Positions 16,705-24,259 of a stretch of 35,231 nt of DNA are shown here, in pieces; position 1 is the first letter of the stretch; the number at the start of each line of letters is the position of its first letter. The notes beneath the pieces were generated by a model. That model was not told where the DNA came from and ran no database searches. It saw only the letters and a program-made list of their open reading frames with translations. The DNA lies in the NCBI GenBank assembly GCA_017398555.1, contig JAFQFV010000023.1, forward strand, positions 1 through 35,231, read 5' to 3'. A program made the position numbers and the translations under genes. Origin of the DNA: Alistipes sp. (lineage in GTDB: Bacteria > Bacteroidota > Bacteroidia > Bacteroidales > Rikenellaceae).

Positions 16705-17196
16705 ATGAATATGAAAAAGATTTTCGCACTTATTATTGCAGTACTCACTGTGGGTATTGCATCAGCACAGCCACCAATGGGTGGTCCGGGTATGGGTCGT
16801 GGCGGCGAGCAGGGTCCAAAGAAGAGTCCTGTAGAGCGCATCGCAGGCCTTGTTGAGGAGCTGCAGCTCACAGCCGAACAGGCAGAGAAGTTTGCACCTG
16901 TATATCTATCATATCAGGGCGAGATTCGCAAAATCCGCAAAGACCTCAAGACCCTGATGGATGGCTATAACGGTAAAGAGATAGACGAGAAGCTCGCCTT
17001 CCGTATGGTGATGGATCAGCTTAATGCTGACGCCGATATCATCGCCTGCAAGAAGGAGTATATGCGCGTATTTAAGAACTACCTGACACCTGACCAGCTC
17101 TCAAAAATCTTTATGGTCGAGAAGAAGGCAATGCGCCCACAACGCCCACAGGGCGGAGCAAAGGGCGGCGGCCCTCAGGGTGGCCCACGTAGATAG
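16705..17196 (+). CDS. Small secreted Spy/CpxP-like protein
   Basis: The 163-residue protein has a signal peptide (MNMKKIFALIIAVLTVGIASA, cleavage before Gln22) and a mature part that is mostly helical. ELQLTAEQAEKFAPVYLSYQGEIRKIRKDLKTLM and YLTPDQLSKIFMVEKKAMRPQ resemble the LTxxQ repeats of periplasmic Spy/CpxP chaperones. Gly/Pro-rich stretches lie at both ends of the mature chain, the last with basic residues. ATG 16705 is used, but ATG 16711 is equally plausible. A periplasmic chaperone or stress-sensor role is inference from the family. It is the last plus-strand gene before a noncoding spacer. Confidence 0.7.
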   Translation: MNMKKIFALIIAVLTVGIASAQPPMGGPGMGRGGEQGPKKSPVERIAGLVEELQLTAEQAEKFAPVYLSYQGEIRKIRKDLKTLMDGYNGKEIDEKLAFRMVMDQLNADADIIACKKEYMRVFKNYLTPDQLSKIFMVEKKAMRPQRPQGGAKGGGPQGGPRR

Positions 17197-17202
17197 GCTA
17201 CG

Positions 17203-17246
17203 CAGTACTGCCACAGTACTGCCACAATACTGCCACAGTACCGCAC
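17203..17246. repeat. Four tandem 11-bp repeats (CAGTACTGCCA)
   Basis: Units start at 17203, 17214, 17225 and 17236; the first two are identical, the third has one change and the last is diverged. They begin right after the Spy-like stop. GGCTACGCAGTAC at the start also occurs in repeat R copy 2. Confidence 0.75.
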
Positions 17247-17307
17247 CTTTTTGAAAAAAGGCGCCCGAAAAACTTTCGCCAAAACTTCGTTTTGGTAATA
17301 TCTGTTG

Positions 17308-17422
17308 CGAGAATAACGTTGTCTGCGACAATAGAAAAACAAAAATAGCACTTCACTTTCAAGCAAGCTTGAGTGAGTGCTATTTTCATTTTTACTATCC
17401 TTGCGGATAGCAGTTATTCTCG
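17308..17422. repeat. Cloverleaf-like palindromic element
   Basis: Outer arms CGAGAATAAC (17308-17317) and GTTATTCTCG (17413-17422) enclose three further stems: TTGTC/GACAA (17319-17331), a long stem AAAATAGCACT.../...GTGCTATTTT (17342-17386, one bulge) and CTATCC/GGATAG (17395-17410). The central stem is flanked by A/T runs and may terminate transcription in both directions. There is no tRNA-like sequence and no open frame. Confidence 0.65.
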
Positions 17423-17423
17423 A

Positions 17424-17779
17424 AAAAGATTCAAAACCAGAGTTTTGTTCTCTGCCAAATCCAAAAACAAACGGCTGATAGTAAAACTATACAAAATATT
17501 TACATTCCCTCCAAACCTCCCTTTGAAAAAGGGAGGCTTAGTCGCAGAGTTTCTCTGCTCCGGCTGCAACGATTAAGCGGGTTTCCTGGCTACGCAGTAC
17601 GGCTAACGCAGTAAAAGCAAACCAGAGTTTGTACGCCGCTACATCTCTGCACTCATTTGTCGTCAAAATGCGGTAGTAGGTGCATATCGTGAAATATCCC
17701 CGGATGGGTAGTACTCGATGTACGTCCCATTCGGGGATATGAGGGATGTGCAGCTAATGCCGTGTTTTCACGGCAAATG
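17424..17779. repeat. Intergenic repeat element R, copy 2
   Basis: This is the second copy of the element at 1-378, with 118 of 122 core positions identical. Its distal hairpin is nearly perfect here: ATATCCCCGGATGGG (17694-17708) pairs over 15 bp with 17726-17740. GCCGTG/CACGGC hairpins just before the aroA stop. The rest of the 593-bp spacer 17197-17789 contains only the tandem repeat and the cloverleaf-like element. Confidence 0.8.
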
Positions 17780-17789
17780 CACGATAAAA

Positions 17790-18845
17790 TTACTTCTGCA
17801 TAATACGCTTCTGCTTATTAATACTCTCAATATGTATCGCCTCCAAGATGATGTTGAGGAACTCCTTGCTCAGGCCGAGCTCCTCGGAGCGGGCGAGGAT
17901 ACGCTCAACGACCTGATTCCAGCGGGTGGATTGGAGAATCATAACGTTATTCTCGCGTTTGATAAATCCGATACCCTCAGCGACCTCCATACGCATAGAG
18001 AGGAGGCGCAAAATCTCATCATCGAGGCGGTCGATAACGCCACGCAGCTCATCAAGGGAGTTTTGGTAGGCGATAGAGTCTGACCCCTCGGCGCGCCAGA
18101 TAAGGCTATCGAGCAGCTCTACGAGTTGTTCAGGGGTAATCTGCTGCTTTGCATCTGACCATGCGGCATCAGGGGTGATATGGCTCTCGACCATAATACC
18201 GTTAAAGTTGAGGTCGGCAGCCTGCTGTGACACCTCAAGGAGGTGGTCGCGGTTACCGCAGATATGCGACGGGTCGCAGAAGATTGGCAGCTCCGGCAGG
18301 CGCTTTTTAATCTCCAAAGCAAGGTGCCACATCGGGGTATTACGATAGACACTTGAGCCATAGCCTGAGAAGCCACGGTGAATCAATCCCAACTGCTTAA
18401 TGCCGCACTTGGCGAGGCGCTCAACGGCTCCATTCCACAGCTCGATGTCGGCATTCATCGGATTTTTGACAAGCACAGGGATATCCGAGCCACGCAGAGC
18501 CTCGGCAATCTCCTGCACGCTAAATGGATTAGAGGTTGTGCGTGCGCCAATCCAGAACATATCTATACCGAATGCCAGGGCGCTCTCGACATGCTTTGCA
18601 TTTGCCACCTCGATAGCAACGGGCAGGGATGTGCGTCTCTTCACCTCAACAAGCCACGGCAGTGCAGGGATACCCATACCCTCAAAACCTCCGGGTTTGG
18701 TGCGCGGTTTCCACACGCCTGCACGGAAGATATCTACCTTTCCTGATGCGGCCAACTGCTCGGCAGTTTGAAGGGTCTGCTCCACGGTCTCGGCAGAGCA
18801 TGGGCCTGCTATAATTAACGGTTTCTTGGATTTCAAGTCAAGCAT
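17790..18845 (-). CDS. aroA: Bifunctional DAHP synthase / chorismate mutase (type II)
   Basis: The 351-residue protein joins two enzymes. Residues about 1-255 form a DAHP synthase of the KDO8PS-related type (IAGPCSAETVEQ, RAGVWKPRTKPGGFEG, IHRGFSGYGSS, CDPSHICGNRDHL), which condenses PEP and erythrose 4-phosphate. Residues about 263-351 form an AroQ-type chorismate mutase (SLDELRGVIDRLDDEILRLLSMRMEVAEGIGFIKREN), which makes prephenate. The first committed shikimate step and the branch to Phe/Tyr are thus in one chain. It is the last gene of the aromatic operon, 11 bp after tyrA. The symbol follows Bacillus-type aroA(G) usage, not the EPSP synthase aroA. Confidence 0.95.
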   Translation of the reverse strand: MLDLKSKKPLIIAGPCSAETVEQTLQTAEQLAASGKVDIFRAGVWKPRTKPGGFEGMGIPALPWLVEVKRRTSLPVAIEVANAKHVESALAFGIDMFWIGARTTSNPFSVQEIAEALRGSDIPVLVKNPMNADIELWNGAVERLAKCGIKQLGLIHRGFSGYGSSVYRNTPMWHLALEIKKRLPELPIFCDPSHICGNRDHLLEVSQQAADLNFNGIMVESHITPDAAWSDAKQQITPEQLVELLDSLIWRAEGSDSIAYQNSLDELRGVIDRLDDEILRLLSMRMEVAEGIGFIKRENNVMILQSTRWNQVVERILARSEELGLSKEFLNIILEAIHIESINKQKRIMQK

Positions 18846-18856
18846 AGTTGTAATAT

Positions 18857-19702
18857 CTATTTGTGTAACACTCGTTTTATCTCATTTGCGCGGGCAATAG
18901 TCTGCTCCAGCGCCTTATAGTCATCCTTCTCAAGAGCCTTACGAAAGAGGTTGAGCTGGTGGATATACTCTCGCAGCACATCGAGCACATTGTACTTATT
19001 CTGCTTAAAGATAGGTATCCACGTCTCGGCAGAGCTCTTTGCAAGGCGGGCAGTACTATCAAAACCACCACCCGCAAGGTTGAATATCGCCTCCTCCTCG
19101 CGCTCCTTCTCAAGGACTGTTGTCGAGAGGATAAAGGAGGTGATGTGCGATATATGGCTCACATAGGCGGCGTGCAAATCGTGCTGCTCGGCATCCATCT
19201 CAAGCACATCCATACCCAGAGCGCGATAGATACTCTCTACCTTCTCAACAGCCAGAGTATCAGATAGTTCCTTTTGACAAATCACCACATTGCGACCCGC
19301 AAAAGAGTCTGCTGTTGCCGCCTGAGGGCCACTAAACTCGGTACCCCACATCGGGTGTGTGGCAACGAAACGGTGGCGTGCAGGGTGCTGGGAGATTATC
19401 TCACAAAGTTCGCCCTTTGTTGAGCCCATATCTATAACAATCTGGTTTTCGGTCACGCGATTGAGAATCTTCACTGCAAGCTGCGGAATAACATCCACAG
19501 GCACAGCGATAGCTATCAAATCTGCACCCTCAACAGCCTCTGTCAGTGGCAGAACACTATCCACCAGACCAAGTTCCAAAGCCTTTGCTGCGTGGAGTGG
19601 ATTTGCCTCAACACCAATAAGGCGCGTAGCAAGCCCCTTCGCCCTCAAAGAGAGAGCAAATGAGCCACCGATAAGGCCAAGACCAATTACTGTAACTCTC
19701 AT
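18857..19702 (-). CDS. tyrA: Prephenate dehydrogenase
   Basis: The 281-residue protein has an N-terminal dinucleotide-binding fold (VIGLGLIGGSFALSLRAKG) and the family motifs DMGSTKGELCE and ATHPMWGTEFSGP, then an all-helical dimerisation half. It oxidatively decarboxylates prephenate to 4-hydroxyphenylpyruvate, the precursor of tyrosine. No ACT domain follows, so tyrosine feedback through such a domain is not expected. It lies 10 bp after the aminotransferase and 11 bp before aroA-chorismate mutase. Confidence 0.95.
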   Translation of the reverse strand: MRVTVIGLGLIGGSFALSLRAKGLATRLIGVEANPLHAAKALELGLVDSVLPLTEAVEGADLIAIAVPVDVIPQLAVKILNRVTENQIVIDMGSTKGELCEIISQHPARHRFVATHPMWGTEFSGPQAATADSFAGRNVVICQKELSDTLAVEKVESIYRALGMDVLEMDAEQHDLHAAYVSHISHITSFILSTTVLEKEREEEAIFNLAGGGFDSTARLAKSSAETWIPIFKQNKYNVLDVLREYIHQLNLFRKALEKDDYKALEQTIARANEIKRVLHK

Positions 19703-19712
19703 CTTATAGAAT

Positions 19713-20864
19713 TTACCTTAATATTTCAAGTACATTTTCCAAAACTTGTTGCGGTGCGCACAGGCTAAGGCGCATATAGCTCTCGCCCTCGCTGCCAAAG
19801 ATACCGCCAGGGGTGAGGAAGATACCCTTTTCGTAGAGCAGATGGTCGCAGAAGTCGTAGCAATTCTGCCCCTTTGGCAATCGACCCCAAAGGAAGAGGC
19901 CTGCCTGATTGTCGGCATACTCAAGCCCCAACACATCAAAAATTGCCTTACCCAGCTCCTCGCGGCGGTAGTACTCCTCATTCTGACTATCATACCACTG
20001 CTGACCAAGTCCAAGCGCCGTAGCGGCAGCAAGCTGTAGCGGCAGGAACATTCCCGAGTCCATATTACTCTTAAAACGCAGCACCTCAGTAATTCTCTGC
20101 TCCGAAGCGGCAAGCATACCCACGCGCCAGCCCGCCATATTATGGCTCTTACTGAGCGAGTTAAGCTCCATCGCAATATCCTTTGCCCCCTCAACCTGCA
20201 ACAGGCTGACAGGATGAGAGTTACGGATAAAACCGTATGGATTATCGTTGAGTAGCAGTATGGAGTGCTCACGGCAGAAGGCTACAATCTTCGCCAAATC
20301 CTCAAGTGTAGCAACTGCACCCGTAGGCATATGCGGATAGTTGATAATCATCAGCTTAACACCCTGAGTATCAATATTTTCAAAATCAGGCAACCAACCG
20401 CTCTCCGCCGTAAGGTTATATGGAGTGGCAACGCCACCTGCAAGGGTTACTGCCGAGGTATATGTCGGATAACCGGGGTTTGGCACAAGCACACGGTCGC
20501 CCGCATTGAGGTAGGTCATCGCAATATGCATAATACCCTCCTTGGAGCCTATGAGCGGCATAATCTCACTATCGGCATTAAGTTCCACGCCGAACATTCT
20601 GCCATACCACTCGGCAAATGCCACGCGTAGCTGCTCGGCACCCTTATAGGATTGGTAGCCGTGGGTGTTAGGTTTGCTACTCTCCTCGGCAAGGCGTGCC
20701 ATAACCGATGGATGCGGTGGCATATCGGGACTACCGATACCGAGAGAGATGATTGTCTTGCCCTCTTTTCGCATATTGTCTATCTCGCGCAGCTTTTTGG
20801 AGAAGTAGTACTCCCCTACCCCGTCAAGTCGCTGAGAGAGTGTCGGTTGGAAAGATTTTATCAT
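19713..20864 (-). CDS. PLP-dependent class I/II aminotransferase (aromatic pathway)
   Basis: The 383-residue fold-type I aminotransferase carries the PLP lysine Lys239 in SLSKSHNMAGWRVG, NYPHMPTGAVA, LLLNDNPYGFI and the LGIGSPDMPPHPSV start typical of the family. Its place between pheA and tyrA suggests it converts phenylpyruvate and 4-hydroxyphenylpyruvate to phenylalanine and tyrosine, or transaminates prephenate; the sequence alone does not exclude a broader aspartate or diaminopimelate-type role. Its ATG overlaps the pheA stop by 4 nt, so translation is likely coupled. Confidence 0.9.
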   Translation of the reverse strand: MIKSFQPTLSQRLDGVGEYYFSKKLREIDNMRKEGKTIISLGIGSPDMPPHPSVMARLAEESSKPNTHGYQSYKGAEQLRVAFAEWYGRMFGVELNADSEIMPLIGSKEGIMHIAMTYLNAGDRVLVPNPGYPTYTSAVTLAGGVATPYNLTAESGWLPDFENIDTQGVKLMIINYPHMPTGAVATLEDLAKIVAFCREHSILLLNDNPYGFIRNSHPVSLLQVEGAKDIAMELNSLSKSHNMAGWRVGMLAASEQRITEVLRFKSNMDSGMFLPLQLAAATALGLGQQWYDSQNEEYYRREELGKAIFDVLGLEYADNQAGLFLWGRLPKGQNCYDFCDHLLYEKGIFLTPGGIFGSEGESYMRLSLCAPQQVLENVLEILR

Positions 20865-21706
20865 AACTCAAAGTCGGTATTTTTATTATAAACTCCGTAG
20901 ATGTGTACCTCCACACCCTTTGCTCTCATTCTCTCAACGGCACTACGCAGAGCCTCAACGCGCTCGAACTCCATATCGACATGGAACATATAGTGGAACG
21001 GCTGGTCGGCAATCGGATAGGACTGCAACTTTGTCATATTGATACCGAGCCCCTCAAAGGCCGCCAATGTATCGTAGAGCGAGCCCGAGGTATCGGGAAT
21101 TTTGAAGTAGAGTGAGGCCTTATTGCCCTCTGCACGCTCCGCCTCAGGCTCGAAAGCCCCTCTATCGCAACGCTCAAGAATCAAGAAACGTGTATAGTTA
21201 TTGCGGTTTGTGTGGATATCCGCCGCGATAATATCGAGGTCGAAGAGCTCTGCTGCCAACTCGCCCGCCACAGCGGCTGTAGTGCGAGAGCCACTCTGTT
21301 GCAGTTGTGCGGCGCTAAGGGCGGTATCGGCACTCTCGACAAGGCGCCACGGATGGGCATCGAGGAAGTCTGCACACTGGAGCAGTGCCATCTGGTGCGA
21401 CTCAACCTCTGTAATATCCTCCAACTTCACGCCGCGATTAACCATCAGATTTTGGCGAATCTGCAGGTATATCTCACCGACAATATGCACGTTACAGCGC
21501 TGCAAAATATTGTAGTTCGGCAGTATCGAGCCTGCAATCGAGTTCTCGATAGCCATAACGCCATAATCTACCTCGCCACTCTCAACGGCACGTGCAACGG
21601 CGCGAAAGGTATCACACGGCAGAATATCAACCTTTGACCCCTCGTACTGCTGCGCTGCGATGTGGTGGAATGAGCCCGCATAGCCCTGTATTGCTACCCT
21701 CTTCAT
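20861..21706 (-). CDS. pheA: Prephenate dehydratase with ACT domain
   Basis: The 281-residue protein converts prephenate to phenylpyruvate. The catalytic domain (about 1-180) starts MKRVAIQGYAGSFHHIAAQQY and ends with NRNNYTRFLIL, containing the TRF motif. An ACT domain (about 197-275) follows, with DTSGSLYDTLAAFEGLGINM. The usual Phe-binding ESRP motif reads QSYP. No chorismate mutase domain is fused here; that activity is on aroA. I use ATG 21706: an upstream in-frame ATG at 21754 would put the terminator hairpin inside the gene. Expression is probably controlled by the leader attenuator directly upstream. Confidence 0.95.
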   Translation of the reverse strand: MKRVAIQGYAGSFHHIAAQQYEGSKVDILPCDTFRAVARAVESGEVDYGVMAIENSIAGSILPNYNILQRCNVHIVGEIYLQIRQNLMVNRGVKLEDITEVESHQMALLQCADFLDAHPWRLVESADTALSAAQLQQSGSRTTAAVAGELAAELFDLDIIAADIHTNRNNYTRFLILERCDRGAFEPEAERAEGNKASLYFKIPDTSGSLYDTLAAFEGLGINMTKLQSYPIADQPFHYMFHVDMEFERVEALRSAVERMRAKGVEVHIYGVYNKNTDFEL

Positions 21707-21717
21707 AATTGTTTCAC

Positions 21718-21748
21718 TAAAAGAGCCGCCCCAAATCGGAACGGCTCT
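21718..21748 (-). terminator. Attenuator terminator of the pheA operon
   Basis: On the minus strand AGAGCCGTTCC (21748-21738) and GGGGCGGCTCT (21732-21722) form an 11-bp stem (two G-U pairs) with a 5-nt loop, followed by TTTAG, giving a run of four T. It lies between the leader peptide and pheA. It is the only terminator-like stem between argH and pheA. Confidence 0.85.
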
Positions 21749-21786
21749 ATACATTATATATTATACTGCACACGGGTTACCGCTCC
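21738..21786 (-). promoter_or_regulatory. Antiterminator of the pheA attenuator
   Basis: GGAGCGG (21786-21780), directly after the leader stop codon, can pair over 7 bp (one G-U) with CCGTTCC (21744-21738), the inner left arm of the terminator, so the two structures exclude each other. GTAACC (21780-21775) can also pair with GGTTAC (21825-21820) in leader codons 8-9. This is the 1:2, 2:3, 3:4 arrangement of classical ribosome-mediated attenuators. Pairings were found by eye and no energies were computed. Confidence 0.7.
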
Positions 21787-21846
21787 TTAATCCTTATTGG
21801 TAAAGAAGTAAAAAAAGTAGTAACCAAAAAATCGTGAGCTATTCAT
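21787..21846 (-). CDS. Phe/Tyr-rich attenuator leader peptide of the aromatic operon
   Basis: This 19-codon frame encodes MNSSRFFGYYFFYFFTNKD. Residues 6-15 contain six Phe and three Tyr in ten positions. It starts about 14 nt after the predicted transcription start and ends in TAA immediately before the antiterminator segment. By analogy with enteric pheA and trpE leaders, scarcity of charged tRNA-Phe or tRNA-Tyr should stall the ribosome in the run, free the antiterminator and allow read-through into pheA. With ample charged tRNA the ribosome reaches the stop, masks that segment and the terminator forms. The peptide itself probably has no other function. It is too short for ordinary gene callers. 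Confidence 0.88.
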   Translation of the reverse strand: MNSSRFFGYYFFYFFTNKD

Positions 21847-21865
21847 ATCCTAACTATTTGTTATA

Positions 21866-21896
21866 CAAAATTAGTTAATTTTTTTCAAAATGCAAA
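21866..21896 (-). promoter_or_regulatory. Promoter of the aromatic operon (TTTG-N19-TAATTTTG)
   Basis: On the minus strand TTTG (21896-21893), a 19-nt spacer and TAATTTTG (21873-21866) match the Bacteroidota consensus. The -33 box lies within the last codons of argH. The start point is expected near 21860, so the leader peptide ATG follows after about 14 nt. Confidence 0.75.
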
Positions 21897-23180
21897 TTTC
21901 TCCAGCACTTTATTCATCTTCTCGGCAATTTTATCATTGCAAAGGTTGCCGATACTACCCTCGTGGGTATGCTCTACACTACGTGTAGGGGTATATTCGC
22001 CACGTTGAACGGCCATACCGACCTCACGATACGCCTCGCGGAACGGCACGCCCGAAAGGGTCAGGCGATTGACATCCTCAACGGTAAAGAGGTAGTTGTA
22101 GCGCTCATCGTCGAGAATATTCTGCTTAACAATGATATGCTGGAGCATAAAGTCGCACATCTCAAGGCATTGGCAGAGCGTAGTGGTTGCAGGGAAAACT
22201 ATATCCTTAAGCAACTGTAAATCACGATGATAGCCGAGAGGCAGATTTGTCGTAAGCAGCGAAATCTCATTCGGCACAGCCTGCAGGCGGTTACACTTAC
22301 CGCGCATAATCTCGAAGACATCCGGATTCTTCTTATGCGGCATAATGCTTGAGCCCGTCGTAAGGTTATCCGGGAAGGAGATAAAGCCGTAGTTCTGGCA
22401 CATAAACAGACAGACATCCATCGCAAACTTACCCAACGTAGATGCCACAGAAGCGATAGCGTATGCTACTGCGCGCTCGGTCTTTCCGCGACTCATCTGT
22501 GCAGCGACCACGTTATAGTGCAAATCGGCAAACTCCAGCAAGCGGGTGGTCATCGTTCTATTAAGCGGGAATGAAGAGCCATAGCCTGCTGCCGAGCCGA
22601 GAGGGTTTTGGTTGGCGATATTATATGCCGCAGCGACCATCTCCAAGTCATCGACAAGCGACTCTGCATAGGCACCAAACCACAGACCAAATGATGACGG
22701 CATAGCCACCTGAAGGTGTGTATATCCCGGCATAAGGGTATCTTTATGCTCATTGCTAAGGCTCTGCAAACGGTCAAAGAGCTGCTTAACGCTCATTGCT
22801 ACGCGCTTCATCTCGTCGCGCATAAAGAGTTTCAAATCGACAAGCACCTGGTCATTACGCGAGCGACCTGAGTGAATCTTCTTACCCATATCGCCAAGCT
22901 CGCGTGTCAGCATCAGCTCAACCTGCGAATGGACATCCTCAACGCCATCCTCGATTACAAACTCACCACGCTCAATGCTCTGGGCAATACGCTCCAATGC
23001 CGCAAGAAGCACCGGCAGCTCCGCACTCTCGATAAGGCCGATACTCTCAAGCATACGGATATGCGCCATCGAGCCCTGAACATCGTAGCGAGCAAGGCGC
23101 AAATCGAGCTCGCGATCTGCACCAACGGTAAAATCCTCAATAAGTTTATCGGGCTCAAAACCCTTATTCCAAAGTTTCAT
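21885..23180 (-). CDS. argH: Argininosuccinate lyase
   Basis: The 431-residue protein splits argininosuccinate into arginine and fumarate, the last step of the pathway. The fumarase/aspartase superfamily signature GSSIMPHKKNPDVFE is intact, as are HSGRSRNDQV and TLMPGYTHLQVAMPSSFG. It is the last gene of the arginine operon; its start overlaps the end of the M20 deacylase gene by 17 nt. No separate terminator follows: the next terminator-like stem is the pheA attenuator. Confidence 0.97.
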   Translation of the reverse strand: MKLWNKGFEPDKLIEDFTVGADRELDLRLARYDVQGSMAHIRMLESIGLIESAELPVLLAALERIAQSIERGEFVIEDGVEDVHSQVELMLTRELGDMGKKIHSGRSRNDQVLVDLKLFMRDEMKRVAMSVKQLFDRLQSLSNEHKDTLMPGYTHLQVAMPSSFGLWFGAYAESLVDDLEMVAAAYNIANQNPLGSAAGYGSSFPLNRTMTTRLLEFADLHYNVVAAQMSRGKTERAVAYAIASVASTLGKFAMDVCLFMCQNYGFISFPDNLTTGSSIMPHKKNPDVFEIMRGKCNRLQAVPNEISLLTTNLPLGYHRDLQLLKDIVFPATTTLCQCLEMCDFMLQHIIVKQNILDDERYNYLFTVEDVNRLTLSGVPFREAYREVGMAVQRGEYTPTRSVEHTHEGSIGNLCNDKIAEKMNKVLEKFAF

Positions 23181-24258
23181 ATTTTGCTAACTCTTCAAGC
23201 AGAGATTGATAGACAGCAATACCGTTCTCAATCTCCGATATTTTTACAAATTCATCTGCTGTATGTGAGCGAGAGCTCTCTCCCACGCCAATTTTCAGCG
23301 CTGCAATCCCCTGCATAATTGCCCTATCGGATGTTGTTGGCGAGATAAATGTTGTACATCCCGCTGCCACAGCCGCACGCACAAGCGGATGGCTCTCTGC
23401 TATCGCCGAGGCACGCACACGCGTTGAGCGAGGGGTGAGTGTCGAGTGGCGAACTACCCCCTGCAGCAGCTCTACGGTCTGCTCGTTGGTATAGGCGTCT
23501 GTTGTACGGACATCGACAACAAAGCGGCAACTATCAGGGACTATATTGTGCTGCGTTCCTGCCGAAATCTGCGTTACAGAGAGTTTTACATCTCCCAGCA
23601 CTGCACTCGTCTTATCAAAACGATAATCTCGTAGCAGAGTGATATCCTCAACAGCCTTATAGAGAGCATTATTCCCCTCATTGCGTGCTGCATGACCACT
23701 CTTACCTGTAGCTACACCATCCAGAACGACAAGACCGCGTTCGCCAACTGCCGCCTGCATAGCTGTAGGCTCGCCGACAATCGCCATATCTATCACTATA
23801 CCCTGCTCTCTAAAGTGTGCAAGCATTGCCCGCATACCCCTCTCGCCCATAGTCTCCTCCTCGGCAGTAAGGGCAAGGATAAGGTTAAACGGCAGCGTCG
23901 CAGTATCGCTAAAGCGCGAAAAGAGCGCTATCAGACTCACAAGCGAGCCTCCTGCATCGTTACTGCCCAGACCAAGAATTTTACCATCCACGACCTTCCC
24001 CAAGTATGGGTCAAAGGTATAACCACCCGCAGGGCGAACGGTATCGTGATGCGAGTTGAGAAGTAGCGTAGGCTTTTGAGCATCAAAGCCCTCGGCAACC
24101 GCCCAGACATTATTGTAGAGGCGACGGACATCTGCCCCCTGCGCCTCAAGAAAGGCATAGATAGCCTCGGCTGTGCCCTCCTCCGACCCCGAAACAGATG
24201 GGGTTGCAACAAGGCGACACAACAACTCTACACATTGTTGAACGGTAACGCACTGCAT
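23164..24258 (-). CDS. M20-family N-acyl amino acid deacylase (arginine pathway)
   Basis: The 364-residue zinc hydrolase has the M20 metal and catalytic motifs HHDTVRPAGGYTFDP, GLGSNDAGGS, LTAEEETMGERG and VGEPTAM, with a C-terminal SHTADEFVKI supplying the last His. In this operon, which carries an acyl-ornithine transcarbamylase, the expected job is to remove the acyl group (probably succinyl) from N-acylcitrulline, giving citrulline for ArgG; deacylation of acylornithine is the alternative. Pipelines may call it argE or an M20 peptidase. It lies 1 bp after argB and overlaps argH. Confidence 0.88.
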   Translation of the reverse strand: MQCVTVQQCVELLCRLVATPSVSGSEEGTAEAIYAFLEAQGADVRRLYNNVWAVAEGFDAQKPTLLLNSHHDTVRPAGGYTFDPYLGKVVDGKILGLGSNDAGGSLVSLIALFSRFSDTATLPFNLILALTAEEETMGERGMRAMLAHFREQGIVIDMAIVGEPTAMQAAVGERGLVVLDGVATGKSGHAARNEGNNALYKAVEDITLLRDYRFDKTSAVLGDVKLSVTQISAGTQHNIVPDSCRFVVDVRTTDAYTNEQTVELLQGVVRHSTLTPRSTRVRASAIAESHPLVRAAVAAGCTTFISPTTSDRAIMQGIAALKIGVGESSRSHTADEFVKISEIENGIAVYQSLLEELAKYETLE

Positions 24259-24259
24259 A

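Noticed and set aside
17203-17246. CRISPR-like array
   Set aside because: Units are 11 bp and directly abutting, with no spacers and no cas genes.
17308-17422. tRNA or tmRNA
   Set aside because: The fold resembles a cloverleaf, but arm lengths are wrong and there is no TTCGA T-loop motif, no CCA-compatible acceptor and no anticodon arm.
17373-17576. Possible 67-residue gene in the noncoding spacer
   Set aside because: It starts inside the cloverleaf-like element and runs into repeat R, whose copies do not keep the frame.
21707-21754. Upstream start for pheA at 21754
   Set aside because: It would place the attenuator terminator within the coding region and add 16 residues unlike the family; MKRVAIQGYAG at 21706 is the natural start.
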